DNA of 64,000 nucleotides from Pandoraea cepalis (GTDB taxonomy: Bacteria > Pseudomonadota > Gammaproteobacteria > Burkholderiales > Burkholderiaceae): NCBI RefSeq assembly GCF_902459665.1, contig NZ_CABPSL010000002.1, positions 124,001 to 188,000 on the forward strand, in the 5' to 3' direction. Position 1 is the first letter of the stretch, and each line of letters starts with the position of its first letter. The position numbers and the translations under genes were made by a program. This document shows positions 9,750 to 19,463 of this stretch, in pieces. Under the pieces are notes generated by a model, which saw only the letters and a program-made list of their open reading frames with translations, ran no database searches and had not been told where the DNA came from.

Positions 9750-10658
9750 TCAGGTCTGCGACGGATCTTCGTCGGAGATATGCTCGTTCCAGTGCAGCTT
9801 GCGGCGCAGCGTCGCGTAATAGTTGTAGCCGACCGGGTGCAGGAACGTCACCTGATGTTCGGAGCGGCCCAGCAGAATCCGGTCGCCCTGACGCAGCTCG
9901 GCAAACGACTGCATGTCGAAGTTGGCGCCGACCTCGCGCCCGCCGGTGATCGTGATGACGATATCGCTCGAATCCGGCAGCACGATCGGGCGGTTCGACA
10001 GCGCGTGCGGGGCGATCGGCACGAGCACCACACCGCCAAGTCGCGGATGCAGGATCGGGCCGGTGGCCGAGAGCGCATAGGCGGTCGAGCCCGTGGGCGT
10101 GGCGACGATCAGGCCGTCCGAGCGCTGCTTGTACATGAAGCGGCCGTCGACGTCGACACGCAGCTCGACCATGCCCGAGATGCCCGAGCGGTTCACCACC
10201 ACGTCGTTGAACGCGAGCGTCTCGAACAGCGTCTGGCCGTCGCGCTCGATACGCGCGGCCAACAGCGTGCGCTGCTCGGCTTCGAAATGCCCTTCGAGCA
10301 TGGCCGGCACGACCTGCCGCATCTCGTCGAGCGGAATGTCGGTGATGAAACCGACGCGTCCGTGGTTCACGCCGATGAGCGGCACCTTCGAGGCGGCCAG
10401 CTGACGGCCCACGCCGAGCATCGTTCCGTCACCGCCGATGACCACCGCCACATCGGCCTGCGTACCGATTTCCTGAATATCGAGGGGGCGGTAGGGGGCG
10501 GCGGCCGCGCCGATGTTGTGCGCCGTATCACGCTCGAAGATGACGTGATGTCCTCGCTGGGCGATGCATGCCGCCAGCGTGAGCAACGGTTCGGCAACGC
10601 CGTCGGCATGGTATTTCCCGACGAGCGCCACGGTCTTGAAAGGGCTCCCTGTTTTCAT
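9750..10658 (-). CDS. nadK: NAD kinase
   Basis: NadK phosphorylates NAD+ with ATP (or polyphosphate) to NADP+. The protein of 302 residues has the GGDGT motif at 75-79, VGFITD further on, and the substrate-binding stretch [16 protein letters not shown] longer frame reaches 10772, but [16 protein letters not shown] at 10658 is the family's N-terminus and avoids overlap with the hrcA control region. A TGTAAT hexamer ends six bases before this ATG and no Shine-Dalgarno sequence is present, so the mRNA may be leaderless. It is followed by recN and divergent from hrcA. Confidence 0.96.
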   Translation of the reverse strand: MKTGSPFKTVALVGKYHADGVAEPLLTLAACIAQRGHHVIFERDTAHNIGAAAAPYRPLDIQEIGTQADVAVVIGGDGTMLGVGRQLAASKVPLIGVNHGRVGFITDIPLDEMRQVVPAMLEGHFEAEQRTLLAARIERDGQTLFETLAFNDVVVNRSGISGMVELRVDVDGRFMYKQRSDGLIVATPTGSTAYALSATGPILHPRLGGVVLVPIAPHALSNRPIVLPDSSDIVITITGGREVGANFDMQSFAELRQGDRILLGRSEHQVTFLHPVGYNYYATLRRKLHWNEHISDEDPSQT

Positions 10659-10664
10659 GCCGCC

Positions 10665-10670
10665 ATTACA
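10665..10670 (-). promoter_or_regulatory. -10-like hexamer of nadK
   Basis: TGTAAT on the reverse strand, ending 6 bases before the nadK ATG at 10658. This is where transcription would begin at or next to the start codon. No -35 of note. Confidence 0.35.
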
Positions 10671-10757
10671 CCATAAGTCGATGACAGCAACCATCGGCAC
10701 GCGCGGCCTTGCCGGCCCCTCGGGGTTTGCCGCACGCCGTGCTTGTACATTTCGCGT

Positions 10758-10763
10758 TACAAT
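10758..10763 (+). promoter_or_regulatory. -10-like hexamer of hrcA
   Basis: TACAAT, seven bases (TTTCGCC) before the hrcA ATG at 10771. No Shine-Dalgarno sequence exists, which predicts a leaderless hrcA mRNA. The -35 region is weak. I see no CIRCE repeat here. Confidence 0.45.
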
Positions 10764-10770
10764 TTTCGCC

Positions 10771-11799
10771 ATGCTAGATCAACGTGCGCAAACGCTACTC
10801 AAAACCCTGATCGAACGGTACATCGCCGATGGCCAGCCGGTGGGGTCGCGCACGCTATCGCGATACTCCGGGCTCGATCTGTCGCCGGCGACCATCCGCA
10901 ATGCGATGGCCGACCTCGAGGCGCTCGGCTTCGTGGCCAGCCCGCATACGTCGGCCGGTCGTGTTCCGACGCCGCGCGCCTACCGGCTGTTCGTCGACAC
11001 CATGCTGACGGTAAGCCCGCTCGGCGATGCCGTGCATCAGCTGGCGTCGCAGGTGCAGACCCGGTTGCAGCCGGCCGGGCCGCAGCAACTGGTCGCGTCG
11101 GCGGCGGAAGTGCTTTCGAATCTCTCGCAGTTCGCGGGTGTGGTGCTGACACCGCGCCGCAGCCAGATCTTTCGGCAGATCGAATTCCTGCGACTGTCCG
11201 AAAAGCGCGTGTTGCTTATCATCGTCACCCCCGACGGCGACGTGCAGAACCGCATCATCCTGACGGAAAAGGATCATTCCCCAGCGCAACTGGTCGAGGC
11301 GGCAAACTACCTGAACGCCCATTTCGGCGGCCAAAGTTTCGATGAGGTGCGCGCCAGCTTGCGCGGCGAACTCGACGCCCTGCGCTCCGACATGAGTGCC
11401 TTGATGCAGGCGGCCGTTCAGGCGGGCAGCGACGCCATGGCCGATACCTCGCGCGAGAGCTTGCTGATCTCGGGCGAGCGCAATCTGCTGGGCGTGGAGG
11501 ATCTGTCGTCGAACATGGCGCGACTGCGCAAGCTGTTCGACGTGTTCGAGTCCAAGACCGGCCTGCTGCAGCTGCTCGACGTGTCGAGCCGGGCGCAGGG
11601 TGTTCAGATTTTCATCGGCGGCGAGTCGAGCCTCGTCCCGATCGAAGAAATGACGGTCATCACGGCACCGTACGAAGTCGATGGGGAAGTGGTCGGCACG
11701 TTGGGCGTGATCGGCCCGACGCGCATGGCCTACGAGCGCGTGATTCCCATCGTCGACATCACGGCCAAGCTGCTTTCCAGCGCGCTCAGCCAGCATTAG
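10771..11799 (+). CDS. hrcA: Heat-inducible transcription repressor HrcA
   Basis: HrcA binds the CIRCE operator upstream of groESL (and sometimes dnaK) and is kept active by GroEL. The 342 residues start with [21 protein letters not shown]. The winged-helix segment [26 protein letters not shown] is followed by the GAF-like core and the C-terminal [19 protein letters not shown] typical of the family. The open frame extends further upstream into nadK, but the start at 10771 fits the family. The nearest heat-shock genes in the window (grpE, dnaK, dnaJ) carry sigma-32-type promoters rather than CIRCE, so its main target is probably an unlinked groESL. Confidence 0.97.
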   Translation: MLDQRAQTLLKTLIERYIADGQPVGSRTLSRYSGLDLSPATIRNAMADLEALGFVASPHTSAGRVPTPRAYRLFVDTMLTVSPLGDAVHQLASQVQTRLQPAGPQQLVASAAEVLSNLSQFAGVVLTPRRSQIFRQIEFLRLSEKRVLLIIVTPDGDVQNRIILTEKDHSPAQLVEAANYLNAHFGGQSFDEVRASLRGELDALRSDMSALMQAAVQAGSDAMADTSRESLLISGERNLLGVEDLSSNMARLRKLFDVFESKTGLLQLLDVSSRAQGVQIFIGGESSLVPIEEMTVITAPYEVDGEVVGTLGVIGPTRMAYERVIPIVDITAKLLSSALSQH

Positions 11800-12030
11800 G
11801 CGGCGGGGGCAGCGTGACGCCCCAGCCTGCGCGTCGTCAGGCGTAACGTCGCGCGTATTGCCCCGGGGCCCCGCGCCCCATCTCGTTACACCCCCGTAGC
11901 ATTCCTTTACACGCTGTCACACACGGCCGTCTTACGCTTGAAGCGTCACTTGTGGCGAAGCCGTCGTCACGGCGTTCGCCGAAGGATTCGGACAGAGCAA
12001 CAAGGTGCGCGGCCGAGACAACGCTTGGCG

Positions 12031-12050
12031 CGTGCACTGGACAGTGCACG
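12031..12050. promoter_or_regulatory. 20-bp dyad just upstream of the FecR/DUF6600 gene
   Basis: CGTGCACTG and CAGTGCACG are perfect 9-base inverted arms separated by GA. The element ends eight bases before the ATG at 12059. It could be an operator, or in RNA a hairpin covering the ribosome-binding region. No Shine-Dalgarno sequence other than the weak GGAGTGT is seen. Confidence 0.5.
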
Positions 12051-12058
12051 GAGTGTCT

Positions 12059-14467
12059 ATGAAATCCCTGATTTCCTGGCGGACAGTGGTTCGCTGTCTT
12101 GGCGTCGGGCTCGCGCTCGGCGCCCTTGGCGCGGCGGGACTTCCCGCGCTGGCGCAGGCACAGAGCGCCGATCCCCCGGGGCGCGTGGCGCGTCTGAATG
12201 CATTCGACGGCACCGTCACGTACGCTCCCGCCGGTACCAGCGACTGGCGCTATGCCGACCGCAACCGGCCACTCACCACGGGCGATGCCGTCTGGGTCGA
12301 GCGCAACAGCCGCGCCGAGATGCATGTGGGCGGCACGGCGGTTCGCATGGGGGCGTCCACGAGCGTCGTTCTCTCGGCCGTGACCGACCAGAATGTGCAA
12401 CTGAACGTAACGCAGGGCACGGTCGGCCTGCATTTGAGGGCTTTCGATCCGAACCAGCCTTACGAGATCGACACGCCCAACCTGGCGTTCGTCCCGCAAC
12501 AGGCCGGGGAGTATCGTCTGGATGTCGATCCGGGCGGGGTGACGACCGTGAGCGTCTGGCGCGGGGCGGCGACCGTCTACGGTCAAGGCGCGTCGGTACC
12601 GTTGCAATCGGGCCAACGGGTGGCCTTCGTGGGTCAGAATCTCACGCAGCAGTCGACCGGGCCACTCGTGGCCGATGGGTTCGACCAATGGGTGCGCCAG
12701 CGCGACGCGCGCGAGGAGGGCTCGATCTCCGCGCGCTATGTGTCGCGCGACATGACCGGCTTCGAAAGCCTGGACGACTACGGCGCTTGGCAAGAGACCC
12801 CGGGCTACGGTGCCGTTTGGGTGCCGTCGGACGTGCCGACGGGCTGGGCGCCGTATCGCACGGGCCATTGGGCCTGGGTCGACCCGTGGGGATGGACCTG
12901 GGTCGACGATGCGCCGTGGGGCTTCGCGCCCTATCACTACGGACGGTGGGCCTATGTCGACGCCCGCTGGTGCTGGGTGCCGGGGCCGGTCGCGGTGCGG
13001 CCGGTGTATGCCCCGGCGCTGGTCGGCTGGGTGAGCGGCAACAGCGGCGGGAACGCATGGGGGATTACGTTTGCGGCAGGGGGCGCGGGACTGGCGTGGT
13101 TTGCGTTGGGTCCGCACGACGCTTACCGTCCGGCGTATCGCGCCAGCCCGTCGTATGTCACCAATATCAATCGATCGACGGTGATCCAGACGACCAACGT
13201 CACGAATATCAACGTCAACAATGTGTATGTGAACCGTAATGTGCGCGGCGCCGTCTCGACGATGCCGGCACAGGCTTTCGTGCAGGGCCGGCGGGTCGGC
13301 GCGCCGGTGGCATTGGCCGCCCCGCGCGCCGGACAGACTTGGCGCGTTGGGAATACACCAGGCGTCGCACCGGTGCAGCAGAGCGTGTTCGGCAATAGTC
13401 GCCCGGCGCCGGTCACGCCGCCGGCCGGCGCGTTCAACCGGCAGGTGCTGGCCACGCGTGCGCCGGTCGGTCGCGCGATGCCGTCGCGTGAACTCACGAG
13501 CACGCTGCACGCGGTGCCGAATGCCGGTGGCGCGCCGCTGACGTTCGGCCAGAACGCACAACCACGCCAGAGCGGCAGGCCGGTGGGGCCGAACCCGCAG
13601 GGGCGTGTGCAGCCGCGTGTGACGGTGGTCGACACGCACGGGCCGGTCGGTGCGGCGAACACGGCGGCGGGTGCAACGCGCGCACAACCGCCCCTCAAGG
13701 CCATGGGCGCGGAAGCGGCGCATGGGGGGCTACCGCCCACCCACGCCGTACCGCCGATGCAGGGTGAGCCGGGAACGCCGGGCATGCCAGGCGTGCCGGG
13801 GCGCTCGGGGGTACCTGGCGTGCCGGGGGTCCCGGGAGAACCCGGGGTGCCAGGGCGGGGCGTTTATCAGAGTCGTCCGGGGCAGCTCGCGCCGCAGTCC
13901 CAACCGCCAGTCCGGGGTGGACAGGCCGTGCCGTCCGGCGTGCCGCACCCGCCGGGCGTGATGGTGCCGGGGCAACCTGCCGTGCGAGGCGAAGTCCCGC
14001 AGGCGGTGCCTCAGCCTGGGCACGACGCGGCGCAACGGGACATGCAGCGGAATCGCCCATTCCCGCAGACGCCCGCGGCGTCGCCCGAGCCGCAGCGCGT
14101 TCAACCGGATGCGGCCGGAGCGTCGCGTCGACCGCAGCAGTGGCAGTCGCACTCACAGCCGCAAGCGCCGCAGCAACCCGTCCAGCCGCCACCGCAGATG
14201 GCGCATCCTCAGCCGCAGCCTCGTCCTCAACCGCAGATCGAGCGTCAGCAAGCCGCGCCGAGACCGCAGCCTCAACCGGAGCGTCCGCAGGCACCCGTTC
14301 GGCCGCAGCAGCCACCGCAGGTGGTGCCGCACCCGCAACCGCAGGAACATCCGCAGCCTGCGCCGCGTGAACGCAAGCCAGAGGGCGCGCAGGTCCCCGC
14401 GCATGGCGTCGAGCGTCCCACCGCATCGCATCGTCCGTCACGCGAAGGCGAGCCCTCGCGCGGCTAA
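12059..14467 (+). CDS. Exported FecR/DUF6600-type protein with collagen-like and Pro/Gln-rich tail
   Basis: This secreted or periplasmic protein of 802 residues has no known role. A Sec signal peptide (cleavage after about residue 33, PALAQAQS) precedes a FecR-like beta domain (about 45-200; AEMHVGGTAVRMGAST). A Trp/Tyr-rich block of the DUF6600 type follows (about 235-320), with GYGAVWVPSDVPTGWAPYRT and WVDPWGWTWVDDAPWGFAPY. Then comes an Asn-rich stretch, eleven Gly-X-Y collagen-like triplets (residues 569-601), and a 200-residue Pro/Gln tail. The frame continues upstream, but the start at 12059 places the signal peptide at the terminus. Proteins of this layout are common in Burkholderiales, usually without a partner FecI; none is seen here. 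Confidence 0.8.
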   Translation: MKSLISWRTVVRCLGVGLALGALGAAGLPALAQAQSADPPGRVARLNAFDGTVTYAPAGTSDWRYADRNRPLTTGDAVWVERNSRAEMHVGGTAVRMGASTSVVLSAVTDQNVQLNVTQGTVGLHLRAFDPNQPYEIDTPNLAFVPQQAGEYRLDVDPGGVTTVSVWRGAATVYGQGASVPLQSGQRVAFVGQNLTQQSTGPLVADGFDQWVRQRDAREEGSISARYVSRDMTGFESLDDYGAWQETPGYGAVWVPSDVPTGWAPYRTGHWAWVDPWGWTWVDDAPWGFAPYHYGRWAYVDARWCWVPGPVAVRPVYAPALVGWVSGNSGGNAWGITFAAGGAGLAWFALGPHDAYRPAYRASPSYVTNINRSTVIQTTNVTNINVNNVYVNRNVRGAVSTMPAQAFVQGRRVGAPVALAAPRAGQTWRVGNTPGVAPVQQSVFGNSRPAPVTPPAGAFNRQVLATRAPVGRAMPSRELTSTLHAVPNAGGAPLTFGQNAQPRQSGRPVGPNPQGRVQPRVTVVDTHGPVGAANTAAGATRAQPPLKAMGAEAAHGGLPPTHAVPPMQGEPGTPGMPGVPGRSGVPGVPGVPGEPGVPGRGVYQSRPGQLAPQSQPPVRGGQAVPSGVPHPPGVMVPGQPAVRGEVPQAVPQPGHDAAQRDMQRNRPFPQTPAASPEPQRVQPDAAGASRRPQQWQSHSQPQAPQQPVQPPPQMAHPQPQPRPQPQIERQQAAPRPQPQPERPQAPVRPQQPPQVVPHPQPQEHPQPAPRERKPEGAQVPAHGVERPTASHRPSREGEPSRG

Positions 14468-14559
14468 TTGACGCACCGAACGCCGCGACCCGCCGTCATC
14501 CCTTGACGGACCGCGGGTGCGCGGCGGCCGGGGCCCGGCACGCGGTGGCCGCCTTGCGG

Positions 14560-14565
14560 TAAAGT
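14560..14565 (+). promoter_or_regulatory. -10-like hexamer of hemH
   Basis: TAAAGT followed by seven bases (ACGCTCC) and the hemH ATG at 14573. No Shine-Dalgarno sequence is present. Same spacing as at hrcA, mutL, queG and the HAD gene. Confidence 0.4.
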
Positions 14566-14572
14566 ACGCTCC

Positions 14573-15757
14573 ATGCGCTTCGATCCCGAACCCATTTCGC
14601 ATGGCCAGACCGGCAAGACGGCCGTTCTGCTGATTAACCTAGGCACGCCCGACGAGCCGCGTCCCGCGGCCGTGCGCCGCTATTTGCGCGAGTTTCTGTC
14701 GGATCCTCGCGTCGTGGAAATTCCCTCGTTGATATGGCAGCCGTTGCTGCGGCTGGTAATCCTGCCGTTCCGCTCGCGCCAGTCGGCGCAGAAATACGCG
14801 ACGATCTGGACGCGCGACGGCTCTCCGCTCAAGGTGAACACCGAATACCAGACGAACGCGTTGCGGGCCTTGCTGCACGCGAACGACTACGACGTGGTCG
14901 TCGACTACGCCATGCGCTACGGCAACCCGTCGATTCCGGAGCGCATTCGTGCGCTGCGGCAAACCGGCGTCGAGCGCATTCTGGTTCTGCCGCTCTATCC
15001 CCAGTATTCGAGCAGTACGACCGCCACCGCGACCGATGCCGTATTCCGCGTGCTCGGCCGGCTGCGCAATCAGCCCGATGTGCGCACGGTGCGCGACTAT
15101 CACGATCATCCGGCGTACATCGAGGCATTGCGTCAGCAGGTCGAAGGCTACTGGCAGCAGCATGGCCGGCCCGATTTCTCGGCAGGCGAGCGACTGTTGC
15201 TGAGCTTTCACGGCGTGCCGCGCCGCACGCTCGACCTGGGTGATCCATACCACGATCAGTGCGTAAAGACCGCGCGTGCGCTGGGCGCCGCGCTGGGCCT
15301 CGATGAGACGACCTGTCGTCTCACGTTTCAATCGCGTTTTGGCAAGGCCGAATGGCTCCAGCCTTACACGGCACCCACGCTCGAAGAGCTGGGCCGTGGC
15401 GGCACACCCCGTGTCGATGTGTTCTGCCCCGGCTTCACGTCGGACTGTCTCGAGACGCTTGAAGAAATCAATATGGAAGGGCGCCACGCGTACCTGTCCA
15501 CCGGCGGCAAGGCATTCCATTTCATCCCATGTCTGAACGGTGCGAGCGCCTGGATCACGGCGCTTGGCGAAATTGCGGCGCGTCACCTGCAAGGGTGGCC
15601 GGTGCTCACGCCCGAGGGCGCCGCTCAGGCGTCGGCGGCGGCGGTGGCCTCGACCCGGCAACGGCAAGTCGCGGCCGTGGCGGCGTTCGACGAAGCCAAT
15701 GCGGCGGCGGCAGCGTCGGCCTTATCGGCGCAGGGCCAACCCGGAGCGGACACGTGA
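14573..15757 (+). CDS. hemH: Ferrochelatase
   Basis: Inserts Fe2+ into protoporphyrin IX, the last step of haem synthesis, at the inner face of the membrane. The conserved blocks are [13 protein letters not shown] near the N-terminus, [20 protein letters not shown], the catalytic-histidine block [12 protein letters not shown] and [15 protein letters not shown]. With 394 residues it is some 30 longer than usual. The excess is an Ala-rich C-terminal tail (from about residue 350) that lacks conserved features. Its stop overlaps the GTG start of hslR by four bases, so the two genes are translationally coupled. Confidence 0.96.
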   Translation: MRFDPEPISHGQTGKTAVLLINLGTPDEPRPAAVRRYLREFLSDPRVVEIPSLIWQPLLRLVILPFRSRQSAQKYATIWTRDGSPLKVNTEYQTNALRALLHANDYDVVVDYAMRYGNPSIPERIRALRQTGVERILVLPLYPQYSSSTTATATDAVFRVLGRLRNQPDVRTVRDYHDHPAYIEALRQQVEGYWQQHGRPDFSAGERLLLSFHGVPRRTLDLGDPYHDQCVKTARALGAALGLDETTCRLTFQSRFGKAEWLQPYTAPTLEELGRGGTPRVDVFCPGFTSDCLETLEEINMEGRHAYLSTGGKAFHFIPCLNGASAWITALGEIAARHLQGWPVLTPEGAAQASAAAVASTRQRQVAAVAAFDEANAAAAASALSAQGQPGADT

Positions 15758-16155
15758 GCGTCAAGGTGGACGATTCGCCGCAGGCCGCCACCCGCATTGA
15801 CAAATGGTTATGGGCGGCGCGCTTCTTCAAGACGCGTTCCCTCGCCACGCAAGCCGTCGACCGTGGGCGGGTGCTGTGCAACGACGCCCGGGTCAAACCG
15901 GCGCGCGACGTGCGCCCGGGGGACCTTGTCACGGTGGATAACGGCAGCACGCGCTGGGAAGTGCGTGTGAAGGCCATCGCGGAAGTCCGGGGCTCGGCCC
16001 CGGTGGCACAGTCGCTGTATGAAGAGACCGACGCCAGTCGGCGTATGCGTGCGGATGAGAGTGAACGCCGACGTCTGTTTCAGGAGCCCGCGGCGCAAAT
16101 GCATGGGCGGCCGACGAAACGGGATCGACGGCGTCTCGGTGGCGTTGGCGAATAG
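15754..16155 (+). CDS. hslR: Heat-shock RNA-binding protein Hsp15 (S4 domain)
   Basis: Hsp15 binds free 50S subunits carrying nascent chains after heat-induced translation failure. The 133-residue protein opens with the S4 RNA-binding fold ([28 protein letters not shown], residues about 12-40) and ends in a basic tail ([12 protein letters not shown]). I chose the GTG at 15754, which overlaps the hemH stop as GTGA and gives the family length; a longer upstream reading lies inside hemH. Coupling to hemH and nearness to grpE/dnaK fit a stress role, but no sigma-32 promoter precedes it. Confidence 0.9.
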   Translation: MSVKVDDSPQAATRIDKWLWAARFFKTRSLATQAVDRGRVLCNDARVKPARDVRPGDLVTVDNGSTRWEVRVKAIAEVRGSAPVAQSLYEETDASRRMRADESERRRLFQEPAAQMHGRPTKRDRRRLGGVGE

Positions 16156-16209
16156 GGGTGACGTGCGAGAGCGCTGACCCGTCGATGAGACGGCCGCGCC
16201 CTCGGGTGA

Positions 16210-16398
16210 CTAGCGCGAAGGAATTCCGGTATTGGACGAATGCACCGGAACGCCCGGCATTTCAAAGTCGTGATACAGCACCGCCCGCACGCCACCGTAT
16301 TCGGTATCGCGGGGGGTGACTGCGCCGGACAAGCAGATCGTAATCGTTACCGTCGTCACCAACGCAAGGATGAAGACAACAGCCAGTGGCAGCTTCAT
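16210..16398 (-). CDS. Small membrane or exported protein, unknown
   Basis: A 62-residue open frame on the reverse strand with a good Shine-Dalgarno sequence (CAGGAGCGC, AGGAG seven bases before the ATG). The first 25 residues are a strongly hydrophobic segment (LPLAVVFILALVTTVTITICL), a membrane anchor or uncleaved signal. A 37-residue polar tail with no recognised motif follows. The Cys at about 22 is not in a proper lipobox. It is divergent from grpE with about 300 bp between the starts and convergent with hslR. The ribosome-binding site is the main reason to believe it is real. Confidence 0.5.
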   Translation of the reverse strand: MKLPLAVVFILALVTTVTITICLSGAVTPRDTEYGGVRAVLYHDFEMPGVPVHSSNTGIPSR

Positions 16399-16599
16399 GA
16401 TGCGCTCCTGAGAGAACGCTCGACGGGACGGGGGATGTCCGGCGAGCGGCCGGGTTCAGCGCGGCACATGCATCCGCTGAACCGTATTTCATGTTAGGTC
16501 GCAGCAACGGCCGATACAATAGCGGACTCGTAACGCGTGTAACCGGATATTTATCGGCACGCGGCGCGCACCGGCATGGCGCACAGCGCGCCGCCAGCC

Positions 16600-16628
16600 C
16601 TTGAAATCGGTGTGAACGCCCCTACTAT
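16600..16628 (+). promoter_or_regulatory. Heat-shock (sigma-32-type) promoter of grpE
   Basis: CTTGAA at 16600-16605, 13 bases, then CCCCTACTAT at 16619-16628. This closely resembles the sigma-32 consensus CTTGAA-N13/14-CCCCATNT. The same bases also read as a sigma-70 promoter (TTGAAA, 16 bases, TACTAT). It lies about 70 bp before the grpE ATG. Confidence 0.75.
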
Positions 16629-16696
16629 CCAAAGGGATTTGAACCGGTGGCGCATCGTCGTGGTGCGCCGCAAGAACCTTTTGACGACTCAAGCTC

Positions 16697-17242
16697 ATGA
16701 CTGAACCGCAAAACACCCCCGATCAGCCGATTCCGTCCCAGGCCGAAGCGGCCCCGACCGACGCGGCGGGCGCGAACGACGCGCTGCCCTCGGTCGAGGC
16801 GCAACTGCTGGCGGCCCAGGCCGAAGCGGCAGCCCTGCGCGACGACGCCTTGCGCGCGCGCGCCGAGATGGAGAACGTTCGCCGCCGTGCGGAAGAGGAC
16901 GTGGCAAAGGCGCGCAAATTCGCCGTCGAGAGCTTCGCGGAGAACCTGCTGCCGGTGATCGACAGCCTGGAAGCGGCCGCGGCCGACAAGAGCGGCGATG
17001 TGGCCAAGCTCCAGGAAGGCGTGGCCCTGACGTTGCGCCAGCTTGTCTCGGCGCTCGAACGCAGCCGGGTGACGGTCATCGACCCGGCCGGTGCGAAGTT
17101 TGATCCGCATCAACATCAGGCCATTTCGATGGTGCCCGCCGAGCAGGAACCGAACACAGTGGTCGCGGTACTGCAAAAGGGCTACCTGATCGCCGATCGC
17201 GTGCTGCGCCCGGCGCTCGTGACCGTCGCGGCGGCCAAGTAA
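16697..17242 (+). CDS. grpE: Nucleotide exchange factor GrpE
   Basis: GrpE releases ADP from DnaK and acts as a thermosensor of the chaperone cycle. The 181-residue protein has an acidic, disordered N-terminus (to about 35), a long coiled coil ([21 protein letters not shown] onward), and the conserved core [20 protein letters not shown]. The C-terminal beta domain ends [27 protein letters not shown]. Length and order before dnaK are typical. Its own heat-shock promoter is at 16600-16628, and a second one precedes dnaK, so the two can be expressed separately. Confidence 0.97.
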   Translation: MTEPQNTPDQPIPSQAEAAPTDAAGANDALPSVEAQLLAAQAEAAALRDDALRARAEMENVRRRAEEDVAKARKFAVESFAENLLPVIDSLEAAAADKSGDVAKLQEGVALTLRQLVSALERSRVTVIDPAGAKFDPHQHQAISMVPAEQEPNTVVAVLQKGYLIADRVLRPALVTVAAAK

Positions 17243-17392
17243 TCGGGCCGCGCCGGCGTCGAACGTCATGACATCATGGCAAGTTTCGGCGTTCCGGCAA
17301 CCGTCACGGCATTCCCGGCCGTGGACTGCACGGGCGTCATGCCGATGGATACGCTGGCATGACGCGGGGTAAAACCGGACGACAAGCAGGGT

Positions 17393-17420
17393 CTTGAAAT
17401 GGACCGGGCTGCACCCATAT
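17393..17420 (+). promoter_or_regulatory. Heat-shock (sigma-32-type) promoter of dnaK
   Basis: CTTGAA at 17393-17398, 14 bases, then ACCCATAT at 17413-17420. This is seven of eight to CCCCATNT. It predicts a leader of about 65 bases before the dnaK ATG at 17494, which has a strong ribosome-binding site (AGGAGAAATAAAC). The 250-bp grpE-dnaK gap holds nothing else that I recognise. Confidence 0.8.
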
Positions 17421-17493
17421 GACGTGCAGATCAACGATTTGAGCGGGCCACAGGCCCCACGGAACGACGCAAAGGACGCTAGGAGAAATAAAC

Positions 17494-19419
17494 ATGGGCA
17501 AAATCATTGGTATCGACTTGGGCACCACGAACTCGTGCGTGGCCGTCATGGAAGGCAATCAGGTCAAGATCATCGAGAACGCGGAAGGTGCCCGCACCAC
17601 GCCGTCGATCATCGCCTATATGGAAGATGGCGAGATTCTGGTCGGCGCACCGGCCAAGCGCCAGGCGGTGACCAATCCGACGAACACGCTGTACGCTGTC
17701 AAGCGCCTGATCGGCCGTCGCTTCGAAGAAAAGGAAGTGCAAAAGGACATCGGCCTGATGCCTTACAAGATTGTCAAGGCTGACAACGGCGATGCCTGGG
17801 TGGAAGTGCGCGACCAGAAGCTGGCCCCGCCGCAGATTTCCGCCGAAGTGCTGCGCAAGATGAAGAAGACCGCCGAGGACTACCTGGGCGAGCCGGTCAC
17901 GGAAGCCGTGATCACGGTGCCGGCCTACTTCAACGACAGCCAGCGTCAGGCCACGAAGGACGCCGGCCGTATCGCCGGTCTGGAAGTCAAGCGCATCATC
18001 AACGAGCCGACCGCTGCCGCACTGGCATTCGGTCTGGACAAGAAGGAAGGCGGCGACCGCAAGATCGCGGTGTATGACCTGGGTGGCGGCACGTTCGACA
18101 TCTCGATCATCGAAATCGCGGACGTGGACGGCGAACACCAGTTCGAAGTGCTGTCGACCAACGGCGACACGTTCCTCGGTGGCGAAGACTTCGACCAGCG
18201 CATCATCGACTACATCATCGGCGAGTTCAAGAAAGAACAAGGCGTCGATCTGTCGAAAGACGTGCTCGCGCTGCAACGCCTGAAGGAAGCGGCGGAAAAG
18301 GCCAAGATCGAACTGTCGTCGAGCCAGCAGACTGAAATCAACCTGCCGTACATCACGGCCGATGCCTCGGGTCCGAAGCACTTGAACCTGAAGATCACGC
18401 GCGCCAAGCTCGAAGCGCTGGTCGAAGAGCTGATCGCCCGTACGATCGATCCCTGCCGTCTGGCCATCAAGGATGCCGGCGTGAAGGTGAGCGACATCGA
18501 CGACGTGATTCTGGTCGGCGGTATGACCCGCATGCCGAAGGTGCAGGAGAAGGTCAAGGAGTTCTTCGGCAAGGAACCGCGCAAGGACGTGAACCCGGAC
18601 GAAGCCGTGGCCGCAGGGGCCTCGATTCAGGGCTCGGTCCTCTCGGGCGATCGCAAGGACGTGCTGCTGCTCGACGTGACCCCGCTCTCGCTCGGTATCG
18701 AAACGCTGGGCGGCGTGATGACGAAGATGATCACGAAGAACACCACGATCCCGACGAAGCACTCGCAAGTGTTCTCGACGGCCGACGACAATCAGCCGGC
18801 CGTGACGATCAAGGTGTACCAGGGTGAGCGCGAGATGGCCGCCGGCAACAAGTCTCTGGGCGAGTTCAATCTCGAAGGCATTCCGCCCGCCGCACGGGGT
18901 ACGCCGCAGATCGAAGTGACCTTCGACATCGACGCCAACGGCATTTTGCACGTCGGCGCGAAGGACAAGGCTACAGGCAAGGAAAACAAGATCGTCATCA
19001 AGGCGAACTCGGGTCTGTCGGACGCCGAGATCGAGCAGATGGTCAAGGATGCCGAGCTGAACGCCGAGGAAGACAAGAAGGCGCGCGAACTGGCCGACTC
19101 CCGCAATCAGGGCGACGCCCTCGTGCACAGCACCCGCAAGGCGCTGACGGAGTACGGCGACAAGATCGAAGCCTCGGAAAAGGAAGCGATCGAGTCGGCC
19201 ATCACGGCGCTGGAAGGCGCGCTGCGCGGTTCGGACAAGGCGGACATCGATGCCAAGGTCGAGGCGCTCGGCACTGCCAGCCAGAAGCTCGGCGAGAAGA
19301 TGTATGCCGACATGCAGGCGCAAGCCGGTGCTGCGGGTGCCGCGGGCGCCGAGCCGGGCAAGCCGCATGACGATAACGTCGTCGACGCCGAAGTGAAGGA
19401 CGTCACCGACAAGAAGTAA
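17494..19419 (+). CDS. dnaK: Chaperone DnaK (Hsp70)
   Basis: ATP-dependent chaperone for nascent and heat-damaged proteins. The 641 residues begin [18 protein letters not shown]. The ATPase motifs include [29 protein letters not shown] and [13 protein letters not shown]. The substrate domain follows ([20 protein letters not shown]), then a helical lid and the usual acidic C-terminus ([12 protein letters not shown]) with an [10 protein letters not shown] linker. Length is normal. It has its own sigma-32-type promoter and is separated from dnaJ by tandem hairpins, the second of them terminator-like. Confidence 0.99.
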   Translation: MGKIIGIDLGTTNSCVAVMEGNQVKIIENAEGARTTPSIIAYMEDGEILVGAPAKRQAVTNPTNTLYAVKRLIGRRFEEKEVQKDIGLMPYKIVKADNGDAWVEVRDQKLAPPQISAEVLRKMKKTAEDYLGEPVTEAVITVPAYFNDSQRQATKDAGRIAGLEVKRIINEPTAAALAFGLDKKEGGDRKIAVYDLGGGTFDISIIEIADVDGEHQFEVLSTNGDTFLGGEDFDQRIIDYIIGEFKKEQGVDLSKDVLALQRLKEAAEKAKIELSSSQQTEINLPYITADASGPKHLNLKITRAKLEALVEELIARTIDPCRLAIKDAGVKVSDIDDVILVGGMTRMPKVQEKVKEFFGKEPRKDVNPDEAVAAGASIQGSVLSGDRKDVLLLDVTPLSLGIETLGGVMTKMITKNTTIPTKHSQVFSTADDNQPAVTIKVYQGEREMAAGNKSLGEFNLEGIPPAARGTPQIEVTFDIDANGILHVGAKDKATGKENKIVIKANSGLSDAEIEQMVKDAELNAEEDKKARELADSRNQGDALVHSTRKALTEYGDKIEASEKEAIESAITALEGALRGSDKADIDAKVEALGTASQKLGEKMYADMQAQAGAAGAAGAEPGKPHDDNVVDAEVKDVTDKK

Positions 19420-19432
19420 GGCGTGCATGGCG

Positions 19433-19458
19433 CGCGACGCTCGTGAATGTGCGTCGCG
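19433..19458 (+). other. First hairpin in the dnaK-dnaJ gap
   Basis: Stem CGCGACGC / GCGTCGCG with a 10-base loop, just after the dnaK stop. It could protect the dnaK mRNA 3' end after processing. No function is proven. Confidence 0.5.
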
Positions 19459-19463
19459 TGTAG

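Noticed and set aside
10659-10770. Search for a CIRCE element at hrcA and at grpE/dnaK
   Set aside because: No TTAGCACTC-N9-GAGTGCTAA-like repeat was seen in either control region.
11837-13723. A 628-codon reverse frame opposite the FecR/DUF6600 gene
   Set aside because: Composition is Arg/His/Pro-rich shadow. The sense frame has a signal peptide and recognisable domains.
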